Part shown: positions 41,863 to 52,956 of the stretch, in pieces
Position numbering within the stretch: position 1 is the stretch's first letter
How the letters are laid out: the number at the start of each line of letters is the position of its first letter
Assembly (NCBI GenBank): GCA_015832175.1
Contig: WJXW01000004.1
Span: forward strand, 2,294,001-2,358,000
Length of the DNA stretch: 64,000 nucleotides
Direction: 5' to 3'
From: Paraphaeosphaeria minitans
Taxonomy: Eukaryota > Ascomycota > Dothideomycetes > Pleosporales > Didymosphaeriaceae
Made by a program: the position numbers and the translations under genes
The notes under the pieces: model-generated
The model's input: the letters and a program-made list of their open reading frames with translations, nothing else
The model's database searches: none
What the model was told of the DNA's origin: nothing

Positions 41863-42946
41863 CTGCCGCGCGGTGTACCTGAGGATAGGCGGATGATGGG
41901 ATCACGAGACGGGTGTGCGGCGAAATGGCACGAGACCAGTTGTCTATGCAGCGGCGGGCGGGGCTCTCAGTCGGCGTGGGAGGCAAACTTCTGCGGGCGT
42001 GTCAGTTGCCTTTGGCGTCGAAGTGGGCAGGCAGCCGCCTCAGCGCGGGCGAGCTGGTGCCGAGGACGATGCATTGGGAAGGGTGGTGGTGAATGGACGG
42101 GCACCGGACTGGGCGGCGTGGTCGTACCTGGTAGTTGTGACTGTGCGGGTGCGGGTGCGGGTGCGGGCGCGGGCGCTTTGGGGCTCTCACGTGGGGGAGG
42201 GGAGATGAGGGGAGGGGAGGGGGCGCGGCTGGCGGGACGAAGCCGTGGCGCAATTGCGGGCTCGAGGGTTCAGCGGTCAACAAAGCAGGCAGGGCAGGGC
42301 AGGGCAGGGCAGGACAGGACAGCGGGCAGACGATGGATCTGATGGCGGAGGGAGGGGCTCATCAGGTGCGCACACGGAAAGGTCTTGGTTTCTCCAACCA
42401 CCCTAGCACCGGTGAAAGCCGGCACTCGATGCACCGCGACTTGCACCGCGACCGCGACGGCGGCCTCGCCTTGGCTGCACTCTACGCGAGCGATGACTAA
42501 GGTGGGGCGTTGGAGAAGAGGGAGTGCAAGCAGCCCTCTGGACGCCCGTCTCCCCACAGAAACGTCTCAGGCCGGGAGCAACGGCAATGCCAAAGCCTCC
42601 TACCACCCAATGCCTCTGGAGATTGCATGACTGAGCATCATGTCACACGATAGGGGAGTGTCGTGATGCTGTTCAATGGCATGTTGCTGGTGCCGAGTGA
42701 GGGTCGACATGCTCCTACGCAGCGATTGCAGTAGATACCCCGTATCACCAGCAGTAAGACCTAGCCACGGTTACGGTACGATGGGTTCTAGTACGGAAGG
42801 GCCCAGAAGGGAGCTAGTGCTAGCCGTACTACCTAGATGAGCTAGTCTACCACTCAAATAGACTTGGCCTTTCCATAAAATCTCTCATACCGTACGGAAC
42901 TGGACCTAGTGCGATACGGACTGTTGCACGCTCTGCAAGTCCTACG
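41863..42946. other. GC-rich spacer with short repeats
   Basis: Probably holds the 5' exon and promoter of the minus-strand gene above. It contains a GTGCGG-type short array at about 42149-42176 and a GGGCA/GGACA array at about 42284-42323. No other gene is supported. Confidence 0.5.
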
Positions 42947-43176
42947 TGGCTTCCCAAGGCAACCAACAAAGCAACCCACGCGGCTTCCCAAAGCAACCAA
43001 CGCGGCTTCCCAAAGCAAAGCAACCAACGCGGCTTCCCAAAGCAAAGCAACCAACGCGACTTCCCAAAGCAACCAACGCGCCTTCCCAAAGCAACCAACG
43101 CGCCTTCCCAAAGCAACCAACGTGCCTTCCCAAAGCAACCAACGCGCCTTCCCAAAGCAACCAACGCGCCTTCCCA
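42947..43176. repeat. 20-bp minisatellite (CTTCCCAAAGCAACCAACGC)
   Basis: About ten units of roughly 20 bp built on CCTTCCCAAAGCAACCAACG; two units carry an extra AAAGC giving 25 bp. The array ends directly at a 36-bp copy of an exon/intron junction from the neighbouring DUF1996 gene (43178-43213). Confidence 0.92.
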
Positions 43177-43177
43177 A

Positions 43178-43213
43178 ATACCAAGTCGTTCACGGACGAG
43201 CCTCCCGGGGCAA
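43178..43213 (-). repeat. 36-bp copy of the DUF1996 gene exon-1/intron-1 junction
   Basis: These 36 bases are identical to 44793-44828, which contain the end of exon 1 (encoding CPGRLVREL-like residues PGRLVRERL) and the first bases of intron 1. This copy lies 79-114 bp downstream of the gene's stop codon, between the gene and the 20-bp minisatellite. The flanking bases differ. Confidence 0.95.
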
Positions 43214-43291
43214 ACAACGCGCCTGCACTGATCCACACTTCCCCCACCTTCCCCCCCACCCTCACATCGAAACCAACAGCTGGAGCTCCAT

Positions 43292-44905
43292 CTACGCCCT
43301 AGGAAACTGCACAAACTCATAGTTCCAGCATCCACTCCCACTGCACTTTTCATACAGACTCAGCGCATTTGGCCCCCCACACGTCTGCGTCTCGTTCCCT
43401 TGACACGTGTTCCTGCAACCTCCATAGATGCCAGCTTTCGGCGCTCTCTCCGCCTCCAACTGGTCTCCACAGAAGCATTCCCGGCCATACTCCATCCCCG
43501 CATATCTGAATCCAGTCCCTCCTGGCGACGGATCCGTGCACAAGTCGATGCATTTCTCAATCGTCAGGTTGGATGTCGGATAGTAAAAGGGCAGCGTGCG
43601 GTTACCCACGCTATCCGACGCACATCCCGCATACCTCCACCCCCGAGAGCTAGTCAAGTCGACGTACTTGTTCACTGGCGGCCCGAGCCCTGCCACCGGC
43701 GGGCAGTATATCGGCCGTGTGGCCGGATCTGGACCATGGCTCACTGGATTGCAACCCGGCAGCCTGTCCACCCATCCATCTGTCTTCTCGTCGACGACCG
43801 AAGGTAGCTTGCACGCATTGCACTCGTCGTAGCTGTACTGGCTGACTTCCCCGCAGTCCTCGACGTTTCCCGAGTCATTCGTGCACTCAGTCGTCGCACG
43901 CTGAAGCACGTCGACGTCCCATCCGTTCACAAAATCCGCGTGGAAGCCATAGCCCGTGGCATCGCCGTTGGAAAAGACAAACGGCTGGTAATTGGATCCC
44001 GACGACATGTTGTACCACATGTCCGCGAACCTGTTTGTGTCGTAGAGGACTTCGTAGAACAGGGAGATGGTGTGGTTGGGGTGCGTGGAGGGGCAGACAC
44101 CCGTGTTGTACTCCGTGCCGTTGAAGTACGACATGTGCGACCTGTGCGGCTCGTCAGCTCCCATCCTCCAACACTACTACCAGCAACAACTGAGGCAAAC
44201 CCACCGGTGATCAGCCGAGTCCAAGTTCTTTCCATCCCAGCAACTCGGGAAGAATATCTGCACCCGCAGCCCATCTTTGCAATTATAATTCGGCAGCGCA
44301 TTGGTCTCGGCCATGTTCGATCCCAGACAATTGTACGAGACGGCTTTGGCGTCAAGCCCACCAGTAAAATTCCGCTTGTTCGTGTCGCCGGCGAGCATCC
44401 TGAAGCCCGCGGGGAAACCAATGAGCGTCTCGTTCGGGAAGCCCGGTCGCTGAAAATAGTACACTAGCATGCCCGCGTTGCTATCGTCGCTGTTGCCGAC
44501 GACAGGAACGGGAAGGAACGAGCCGTTTTGCGCGTGGTAGTAGAGTTGCGGCGTCCAGCTGGCAGGAGTCAACGTATGCACTTGAGAATTGTGAGGGGGA
44601 TGGACGTGCTAGTTCGACTTGTCTTCTTTGATTGTGCAAGAAGAGCATTTTGCGAGCTGCGTCAGGTCGTAGGTCATGGATGGGCCGAAAGCAGAGCCTC
44701 CGACTATGTTGTGAACGTGTGCAGCGGTGGTCCCGTTGTTGACGACGGGATCTAAAAAGTCAGAAAGGTAAAAAGGAAGGCCGGGAACTAACATACCAAG
44801 TCGTTCACGGACGAGCCTCCCGGGGCAAGACATGCGGAAGTACGCTGCTACATGAGAAAGAAAGGTCGCAACCCCGAGCAGGATGGCACATCGATGAAAG
44901 TACAT
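43292..44905 (-). CDS. secreted DUF1996 protein with C-terminal WSC domain
   Basis: Four exons, 44797..44905, 44610..44751, 44205..44558 and 43292..44141, encode 484 aa with consistent phases. ATG 44905 opens a signal peptide (CAILLGVATFLSHVAAYF). The DUF1996 domain is recognised by AAHVHNIVGGSAFGPSMTYD, CTIKEDKSNYWTPQLYY, GFRMLAGD, and CWDGKNLDSADHRSHMSY followed by CPSTHP and ISLFYEV, all requiring splicing. A WSC domain of about 90 residues ends the protein (WRYAGCASDSVGNRTLP to GGCRNTCQGNETQTCGGPNALSLY) with its Cys pattern intact. Such proteins are secreted or wall-associated; WSC domains bind carbohydrate. Intron 2 (44559..44609) begins with GC rather than GT. No C-terminal GPI signal is evident. 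Confidence 0.9.
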
Positions 44906-45423
44906 CGTCAAGAACGAGTCCACTATTGGATGTCTGCAAGACCGGCTGCGAGGCGATTATGTACCCCTCCGATGAAAGACAGACTTGATTGCCTCTCTCG
45001 CCGAGGGCAAGTTACCAGTGGCAAACGAATTATCCGTATAACATACGCGAGCCTGAACCTGGGCATACTTCATAGTCTTCAGCTTAGTGGACTTCGAGGG
45101 AGGTACACGATACTAACAACACGATGGCAACGTTCGACTTCTTGTTCCTAGGCCCTCACACTAATACGATACAGGCTATCTTCGGTTGTACAGCTCAATG
45201 TACCTGCTTGTTTAGTCACTGAGACATCAAAATTCGGTGTGTCCGGCCTTTGGCTGGGTACAAGGGCTTGCTGCTCGTGGATGCGACACGGGCCGTGAAT
45301 CCATTTGAGTAATACGCGTGTTCCTCTAGCTATTGAGCAAGTGACAGAGATAGCATATGATTCAAATCTGAGAGCGTCTCACTAGACATTGACGAACGAG
45401 GACAGCACAACAAAATCTAGATC
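44906..45423. other. intergenic spacer
   Basis: Promoter of the DUF1996 gene and 3' flank of the transporter gene. I see nothing else in it. Confidence 0.45.
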
Positions 45424-46879
45424 CTAATCTTCCCTCTCCTTTTGCGCCTCGGGATCATTATCTGAAAACGCACCATCCTTCCCCCAGCCAATTCCCTTCA
45501 TAGTCTTATCCTCGTCTTTCCCAGGCCACAGCAACTCTCCCATGAAAACCGCCTTGATACACAGCACCGCCACCAGCAGCCACAGCATCACAAGCACTAT
45601 CGTCAGCGCGCTGGCCACGCCACGGATCCCATCACTGTTCAGCGCCCCCGCAATCTGGATCGTCGCCAGCGTCAGTCCCGCGTTCGGGAAGATGAACGCC
45701 CACCAGTTCAGCGTAAAAGACATGCGGCGCACGCCCGCGAGCACCGCGACGGTCGAAATGCAGCAGAACCAGAAGGCAAACAGGATGATGAACAGGCCCG
45801 CGAGGACGCCCAGATTCTTGATGAGATCGCCGTCGGGAAGCGCGAGCTCGGTGAACTGGGTGCCGGGCACGACCTTGGGGGCCTGCGTGGCGAGCGAGAT
45901 GAGGCCCGCGGCCGTGTACCCTGCGGGGCCGACGGAGACGTACATGCCCGGGCGTGTCGAGGGCGAGGGCAATTCGCTCGTCATGAGACGCTGCGTGTAG
46001 AGCGAGTACATGAGGAGTGCGACGACCCAGGCCAGGCCTTGCAGAGCCACCGCTCCGACCCCTATGGCTGATCAGCGCTGTCACATTCATGGCGGGATCT
46101 ATCGTCCCAAGGCATCGACGTACACATGTACCACCCCCGCTCCGTCGGCTGGCTAGGTATCATGGTCCCCGCCATGGTCCCGACGACGAGGAGCGGATAG
46201 ATGGGGAAGATCCACGCGGGAACCGCGTCGTGCATGTTCAGCTTCACGCTCTGGAAAAACACGTAGTACTGCCCGACCCCCACGACGAAGACCACGCCGC
46301 AGTACGTCCAGTAGCCTATCTCGAGCGCTTTGACGAGCCACTGCCCGCTCGCCGGGACGCCGTAGCTCTGCGCGCCGTTCAGGATCAGGCTGACGGTGAC
46401 CCAGTAGGCGCCGAAGAAGAGGCCCTCCACGGGGTGAAGCAGCGAGGCGACGAGCTTGGCGGGCACGAGGATGAAGCGTGTGGTTATCAGCGCGGTGAAC
46501 AGGACGAACAGGACGAGGTTGGTGATGTAGAAGATTTTGCCAATGGTCATGAGGCCCGGGAAGGTGTTTGGGGTGGTGGCCAACACGACGGCGACGGCGC
46601 CAGTGGACATTGTGCACGCGAACCTAAGGGGGGGAGGAGGAGTCAGGTCTCGGGGTTGTAGCTGGGGTGGAGGCTTGGGGGGCTTTACCATGGCCTGGGT
46701 GTCGTCTGTCAGCGTGTGTGTCGGGAGAGGAGAGGAGAGGAGATGTCGGCAACGAGCACTCACCACGTAAAATGCGCAATCCTATCCCTCAGTCCGGCCT
46801 TCGTGGGCGGCGTGCCCTTTTCCCCCGGTGCATCCGCCCTGCCCTCCCCATCCCGTGCAGTCTTGTCTTGGAAATGCAT
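45424..46879 (-). CDS. TDT-family transporter (Mae1/Ssu1-like)
   Basis: Four exons, 46764..46879, 46689..46694, 46124..46623 and 45424..46061, encode 419 aa; the phases add up exactly. The family includes malate permease Mae1 and sulfite efflux pump Ssu1, plasma-membrane proteins with ten TM segments. The conserved first-helix motif RIAHFTWPWFACTMSTG is produced only if a 6-nt exon (GCCATG, coding the middle of W-P-W) is included. Further helices follow, such as GKIFYITNLVLFVLFTALI, LLVVGTMAGTMIPSQ and LGVLAGLFIILFAFWFC, with SFTLNWWAFIFPNAGLTLATIQ typical of TM8. ATG 46877-46879 is the first ATG in the exon-1 frame. Other introns are 69, 65 and 62 nt. Malate or another C4-acid is the most likely substrate, but this is inference. 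Confidence 0.88.
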
Positions 46880-47651
46880 GCTTTCCCAACTCTTGTCCCC
46901 CCCTCTATGGCACGGTACCTAGGTACGATGGCTCTTTCGACGGAAAGATGATAAAAAAACCAAAGGAAAAAGAAACAAGTGCAAATAGAAAAAATAGAAA
47001 AATCGTACATCCTGCGCGCAACAGCGGACCGCCACCTTTTTCTCCCTCTCTCCCACTCTATGTATGCCTGTGTGACGCGTTTCTGCCATGGCCGCGCCGT
47101 TTACCGTTCCTACCTAGTCGTTGTTGGCAGCCAGGAGCGACCCTCGGACTGATGTCATTGTTCGAGATCTATCCTAGGGCAACAAGGTCTTGCCTCAGGG
47201 CGCGCGCGACGGTGCCGTCCTAGCGCTCGGGAAAAACGGCATCGGGGGAGCTTGGGGAGCGGGTGGTGCGTGTGTGTGGGCCCGACCGGTTTTTGGAACA
47301 TTGACATTCTTGTTTCTACGGGGAAGGGAGGGCCCTTTTTTTTTTTCTTTGCGAGACATGGGAGGATGGAAGGGAGGGTGTTTGTGAAGGGGTACAAGTT
47401 GGGCCTGGGTACGCTCTCGGGGCGGGAGGATGGAAATGGGATCTGCGTTGGAGGTTTGCACGGTACCGGTGGTACTTCGGGCGCGAATCTCGCAGAGATG
47501 GCGAACCAGTGGCCCATGGAAATCGACGTCGTGCAGTTGGAAGATCCAAACTCCTTAGATATTACCTAGACTAGTATACTGTTCTAGGTTCCTTGATGGC
47601 AAACGATTTCTCAAGCGCCCAGATAACCACGCCCACTCTGACAACCCCCCA
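46880..47651. other. intergenic spacer
   Basis: Upstream of the transporter and 3' of the 1392-aa gene. It contains the palindromic GGTACCTAGGTAC motif at 46914-46926 and a T12 run near 47336-47347. No gene is supported. Confidence 0.5.
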
Positions 47652-50600
47652 CTACTCCAACCACTTCTCATCCAACCCCTCCAAAAAATCCAACTCCACC
47701 CCAACGAAACTCCTCCAGAAATCAATCTCCAGTCGCCACGGCCTCGTCGTAACCGCCCACGTAACACCCTCGCTCAGCCTCCTGCACTCCTGCCTATCCC
47801 TCCCCATCACGAGAATCAAATCGCGCGCCACGATGACCTGCTCCGTGACCAGCATCCTGCGATACGGTTTCAGTCGCAGGCTCAGCTGATGGTGCACGCT
47901 CCACTCGCTGTACGGCATGTCCTTTGGGATGAACTTGAATTCCCACAGGCGCTGGCGGTCGTCGACGAAGGCGACCATCTTCCTCGAGTCGACGCCGAGC
48001 ATGAGCGGGTAGAAGTGGGGCGCAGACCACATGCGGAGGGCGGAGAAGCACGCGTGGGGATTCCTGCCCTTGAACGCGCGGGCTTTGTCGAGGAGGTGCG
48101 CGCGGTCGAACGGCGTGGGGTCTGCGAGGTGGCCGAGGACCTGCGCCTGGGGCATGTTCATGCGCCAGTCGATGTAGAGGTCGTGCGGGCGACCGGGCTC
48201 GGCGGCCGCGATGGCGTAGCCGTCTGTGAACTCTGCGTACGAGCTTTGGATGATGCCGACCTTGAAGAGGCGGATGATCGCGGGGCGTAGCGCTTTGCGC
48301 CAGGAGAGCGGGATAATGTCGTAGGTTGCGTCATCCTCAGTGCGGTTGTGGTCTTTGCGAAGCGTGTCCCAGTCTTCCCAGAGAGATCTGGGCATTGTTT
48401 TGTTGCTTTTGTGGGTACGGCGGTCGGGGATGTGCTTGGCGCGTTCGACTTGGTCGATGAGGTTGGAGTTTTTGAAGACCTGGCCTTTCTCAGAATCGAG
48501 TAAGGTTTGGGTGTCGAAGAAGAGGGCGACCGCGGCGTAGGCGCTGAAAGCGTCGTCGACGATCCGTCGCTCTTGAGTGAAGAGAGGCGCCATGTCCATG
48601 AACTTGCAGAGCTCGAAAGGCCCGGGGTTGAGGCTGGACATGATGACATCGTCCATGACGGACGCCATCACTCGCCAATGGATCTCCTTTCTCATAGCAT
48701 TGTACGACAGATCGCCTTGGTGCCAGCTGTCTTTGAAAACCTTGGAGCTGGTCAGTTCAGATGCAAAAGGCTCCTGATCAAGTTCTGTCTTACCTTTGAC
48801 TTCTCGCGGTCAAGCATGCTCATGAAATCTGCTTCGATGGACGTTTCATCATCTCGGTATTCTTTGACTCCCCTCATGCTAAAACGCAATGTTGCCATCA
48901 GGTCCGGAGGGTAGGATCTAATAGATTTCGGTATGTAGTGTGCAGAGGTTGGACTTTTGAAGATGGACAGGAAGTAGTCAGGTTCGCCTGAACGGTCGGG
49001 TGAAGTTAGCAGCGTTCGTAACAGTATTTCCGGCTTTCCCGCTAGGTTCGAATGGAGCTTACCTTTCGTGTATATAGTCTGAGACCTGAAACGGTCCTCC
49101 AAAATCTCCATCGCAGTCTCTACATCCCCTGTGTTTGCGAAAGAGTAGCTGAAGTCACCCTCAGACTCCGTGTCGTCCTCGTCTGTTTCCGTTTCCCAGG
49201 CCTCATCACCATCATCATTCACCGCTTCCAAGTCCTCATCAGATCCACCCAAACTGTCGTTTTCCGAAAGTTCTTCATCGGAATCAAGATCCCTCGCGAA
49301 GCGTCGGAGATCAAAGGTGGGCTTCTTCTCGAACATTTCCAACAAGCTAGGGTTTGCTCGAAATACGTTGTCCTTCATCTCACCAGTGCCCTCCTCGGGG
49401 AAGAGAATTGAGTCCTCGATCTCGTCCGCCTCAGTGTAAACATATGTCTGATCGATCCCTTCTTTCACGCCCTGAGAGGTCTTTTTGGGATTGTACTGGA
49501 ACGCATGGGCATTGGCTTGAAAAAGATCCCACATGCTCTGAACCTCCTCTCCAGGTTTGATCGAGCGCACTCTAAAGGTCTCTTTCTCCATGGTGATCGT
49601 TTCAAAGATAGGCGCACAGACCTTGAACATGTCCTTCACATCCTTGACGCGGATAGCACGAGACATGATCTGTACCAGTCAGCAACCAGTGCTTTTGCTC
49701 CATCGTATGCGTGCCGATGCATGTAAAGCCAACTTCGCTTACCTCTTCAACCTTGCGCTGCAAGACAAAGTAAGGCCTGCCAGGCGCGGTATCCCAGACG
49801 TAGACATCGTAATACTCATCAAAGCCGAAATGCCATTTTCTAGAGTTTTCGACGGTTTCAAAGAAGTCGGGTCCAATCTCGATGATATTCGCGAACTCGT
49901 TCTTGCTAGCACGGCCCCAGCCAGCCTTCTCGCGGAGGAGCCAAAACTCCTCCTCTGGGGGTCGAACGAGGATTTTGCCTGTCTTTCGGTCACGGACGAG
50001 AGCGCGTAGTTCACACGTTTCCATGGACAGATACTGGATAAAGCGTCGACTGACGGGATCGTCCCGTTTCACGTTACCGCAGATGAAATTCCTCATCTCA
50101 GTGAACTGATGAGAACGCCGGGCTATTTTGTAGAAACAAGGTTAGCAGCGTCTGTCGCAATGCATTGAATAAACACGCACCTGTGCCACGAGAGCCAGTC
50201 TGGAAGTAGTGGGTGACTTTCTCCGCATAGTCGCTAACAAAGTATGGTATGAACCCGAGTTGTAGCAGCTGCTGACGCATAATGTCGCCCACAAACCTCG
50301 TCCACTTGGGCGCTGGGAAGTAATGGTGCATAGCGAGGATGTTGAGCTCAAAGAGCTCATTCCAGTTGCGACAGAGCTCAATGGCATCGGACAAGCTAGA
50401 GTCCTTCGCAATGACGGAGAAGTGGTACCATCCACCACGAGGGAGAGCCTTCTCACTCGGGTAATTGTACATGTAGCGACCGCAGACCTTGATGCGTGTT
50501 TGTTTGCGTTCGTAACCAGTCTCATCTATTTCGTCGTCAAACTCAACTATGGCATCCTTCATGGGGTCTTCCTGGCCGAACATCTTCTGCTCTGTCTTGG

Positions 50601-52089
50601 CATTCTTAGCAGCTTTCTCACGTTTCGTCATGTACTTCTCCGGAAGGCGAGATTTGTCGCGGAATCTGAGAGTGTATTTTTCTGGGATCTTGCTTTTCTT
50701 GTTGTCTTCATCATCCTCTTCGAATCCCTTGGCGTCGGTCTTTTCGGCTGTTCCATCTACTCCGCGCACGAAATCGGCACAGGCATCGCGAACATCCTGG
50801 AGGCCCGGGCGCTCAAGCCTTAAGCACAAGTCACGCAAGTGCTCTCGAGTCACGTTATCGTCGGCTAGGAAGTCTTCAATGCTGTCCGATTGAAGGGCAA
50901 TTGGTAGCAGGGTGGCTTGAGACAACAGGAGCCGACAGAAGAGCAGATGCTTGACTTCAGCGACCTCTTCGAGTAATTTATCCAACTCATCTTCAGGAAT
51001 GGGCTTAGTCTCCACGTTGAAACCTGTGGGCCCCTCAGACGATGAGGTGTAGAATCCCATGGATCGCTCATACTTGACAGGCTTACACAGCCTCTCTCGC
51101 ATTTGGCGCTTGGTCTCCATTTCGATCGTCTTTGGTCCTTTGTCATCAGAAGACTGGCCCGAGGGGTTCTCGAGTTTCTTCTGCTCTGTGTTCGCCTTCT
51201 TGGCTCTTTTCTTCGCGCTCTTGGACAGGGGCTTCTCCTTTTCAGGTTCGGGCACACTAGTAGCAACAGCTGGAGTGCTGTCTTTCTCATCTGATGTAGT
51301 CAAGACATCTTGATCTTGAAGCATGAGGAAGAATTTGATCAGGTCGACGTAATTAGCTCGCTCGTAGCCGAAGACGTCCTGAACTGGGTCCCAGTCATCT
51401 TGTTCCTCTTCGGTCATTTCGGACAGACGCTGTTTGAATACTCCATTGAGATACTCTTCTTCGCGTTCCTTTTGCTCCTTGGCTGTTGCCTCCTGACGCT
51501 GGCGTTGGAGTTCGTTTTGGTGGCGCTTAAGCAGCAGAGCCTCCAGCTTGACTTTCTTGCTCTCATTCTCACGCTGGCTCTCTTCCTCCTCTTGGCGGTT
51601 CTTGACCCATCCAAGCCACTCCTTCTTTTGGTGCACAACCTCTGCGCCGCGCTTACCGAGACGCTCAAGAGCCCTGGCCACGATGTGTTTGTCATTGAGA
51701 AGCTTTGTCAGGTACTTCTCATGACCATAATCCATATCGACAGCGTAAAAATGACTGTGGTGAAGCTTGCGAGCCTTGATAACCTTCTCGAGGATGACAT
51801 ACTTGTTGAACAAATACTCGTGGAGTCCCTGCAAAGTGGCTTCATCTTCAACGTCTCTGAATTCCTGCACGACAATGGAGGTCTTGTTGTTGGCAAGATA
51901 GGGCGGCTGGTTCTCGGCGGTTCTATCAAGCTCCTCGTTGCGCTTCTTATAACCACGATACATCGCCTGGCATTGCCGAGCGTGGAAAGCGCAAAGACGG
52001 CCGCCCGACGGAGTCGATTCTTTATCACAAGGTGTCTGTGCAGATAAATCCGAAAGCAAACGAGCCCGGCAGATAGCGGGATCAGCCAT
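47652..52089 (-). CDS. large fungal protein of unknown function (1392 aa)
   Basis: Five exons, 50181..52089, 49743..50122, 49063..49669, 48794..48987 and 47652..48740; introns 50123..50180, 49670..49742, 48988..49062 and 48741..48793 have GT donors and AG acceptors and restore one frame from ATG 52087-52089. The N-terminus has Cys/His residues spaced like a small zinc site (ICRARLLSDL, then CDK, then LCAFHARQCQAMYRGYKKRN). A long charged coiled coil follows (residues about 150-230) and a Lys-rich linker (KSAKKRAKKANTEQKK). The globular centre has a conserved-looking YMYNYPSEKALPRGGWYHFSV. A middle acidic stretch (DSDEELSENDSLGGSDEDLE) and a long C-terminal domain with many Trp/Arg follow. No domain is recognised with certainty. 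It ends adjacent to CWC24 on the same strand. Confidence 0.75.
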
Positions 52090-52956
52090 GGCGAGCTGAA
52101 GCCGTACGGGCTATAGTCTAGAAAACTGGTAGGGAATGCTGGAGGTGGGTTTAAAGTCGAAATGAAAGGTGCGATCACGCAGCGGTGGTATGGTAATGAT
52201 TCAACAATAAGGTGGGCCGCGGTCTACGCGTGTTGTTGAGGTCTGGCGATGCCCAATACCTAGGCAAGGGCACAAATTTATCTAGCGGATGCGGGGCGGC
52301 TGGAAAGCAAGTGCCAAATCACCAACTGCAAAGGGTGCAGATTCAAGCCACAGAGCACGGTTGAGATGCGGCTGACGATTGGAACGAGAGTCGCAGGTGT
52401 GAATAACGGTGCACGTAGTCTAAGGATGACGGAGCTGGCACTGACGGCATGACTCGCGTGCGCATGACGTTCACGCGTACCCAACAACGCGAACTCGCGT
52501 GATAGGCTTACGAATCATTTATTTGGTCTCACGTAGTACCTACCTAAAATGCAACTGCAGTGTATCACTTGTGCTGCATTTTGCATCATAAATGTACAAA
52601 ATACGTATAAAGTTCGTTTGGTGGGTGGTAGCCTAAGTGAACGAGAGCTTTACGGAGCCGTCTACAACAAATCCATATTATTGAAGCAAGTGTCCTTTCA
52701 CACTTACAGACTCACAGAGTCGAGCCCTGGCTAGCTATTTATGATAGTGCTGTGCTCAAAGGCTTCTTACAGGCCTGGGTACTGTTGAAGAGCGCAGTCG
52801 ATTCAAACATGAGCCTCCCGAGGACTGCAAAGGCGTTTCCCTTTCAGGTATGAAGGGGTAGATGAGACGATATGCAAGTACCTCTCGCTATTGCAGATAT
52901 CGCAGTGCTTGCTTACTGCTTTTCGTGTTTTGATGGGCGCGCATCGCCCGGGTTTT
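52090..52956. other. intergenic spacer
   Basis: Promoter of the 1392-aa gene and 3' flank of CWC24. Nothing else is supported. Confidence 0.45.

Noticed and set aside
42847..43353. ORFs with repeated GCFGKARWLLWEG or TNAPSQSNQRAFPKQP
   Set aside because: They are translations of the 20-bp minisatellite; the flanks do not continue as coding sequence.
52715..52745. AGTCGAGCCCTGG resembling a tRNA T-loop
   Set aside because: The T-loop lacks the TTC and there is no A box or cloverleaf upstream.
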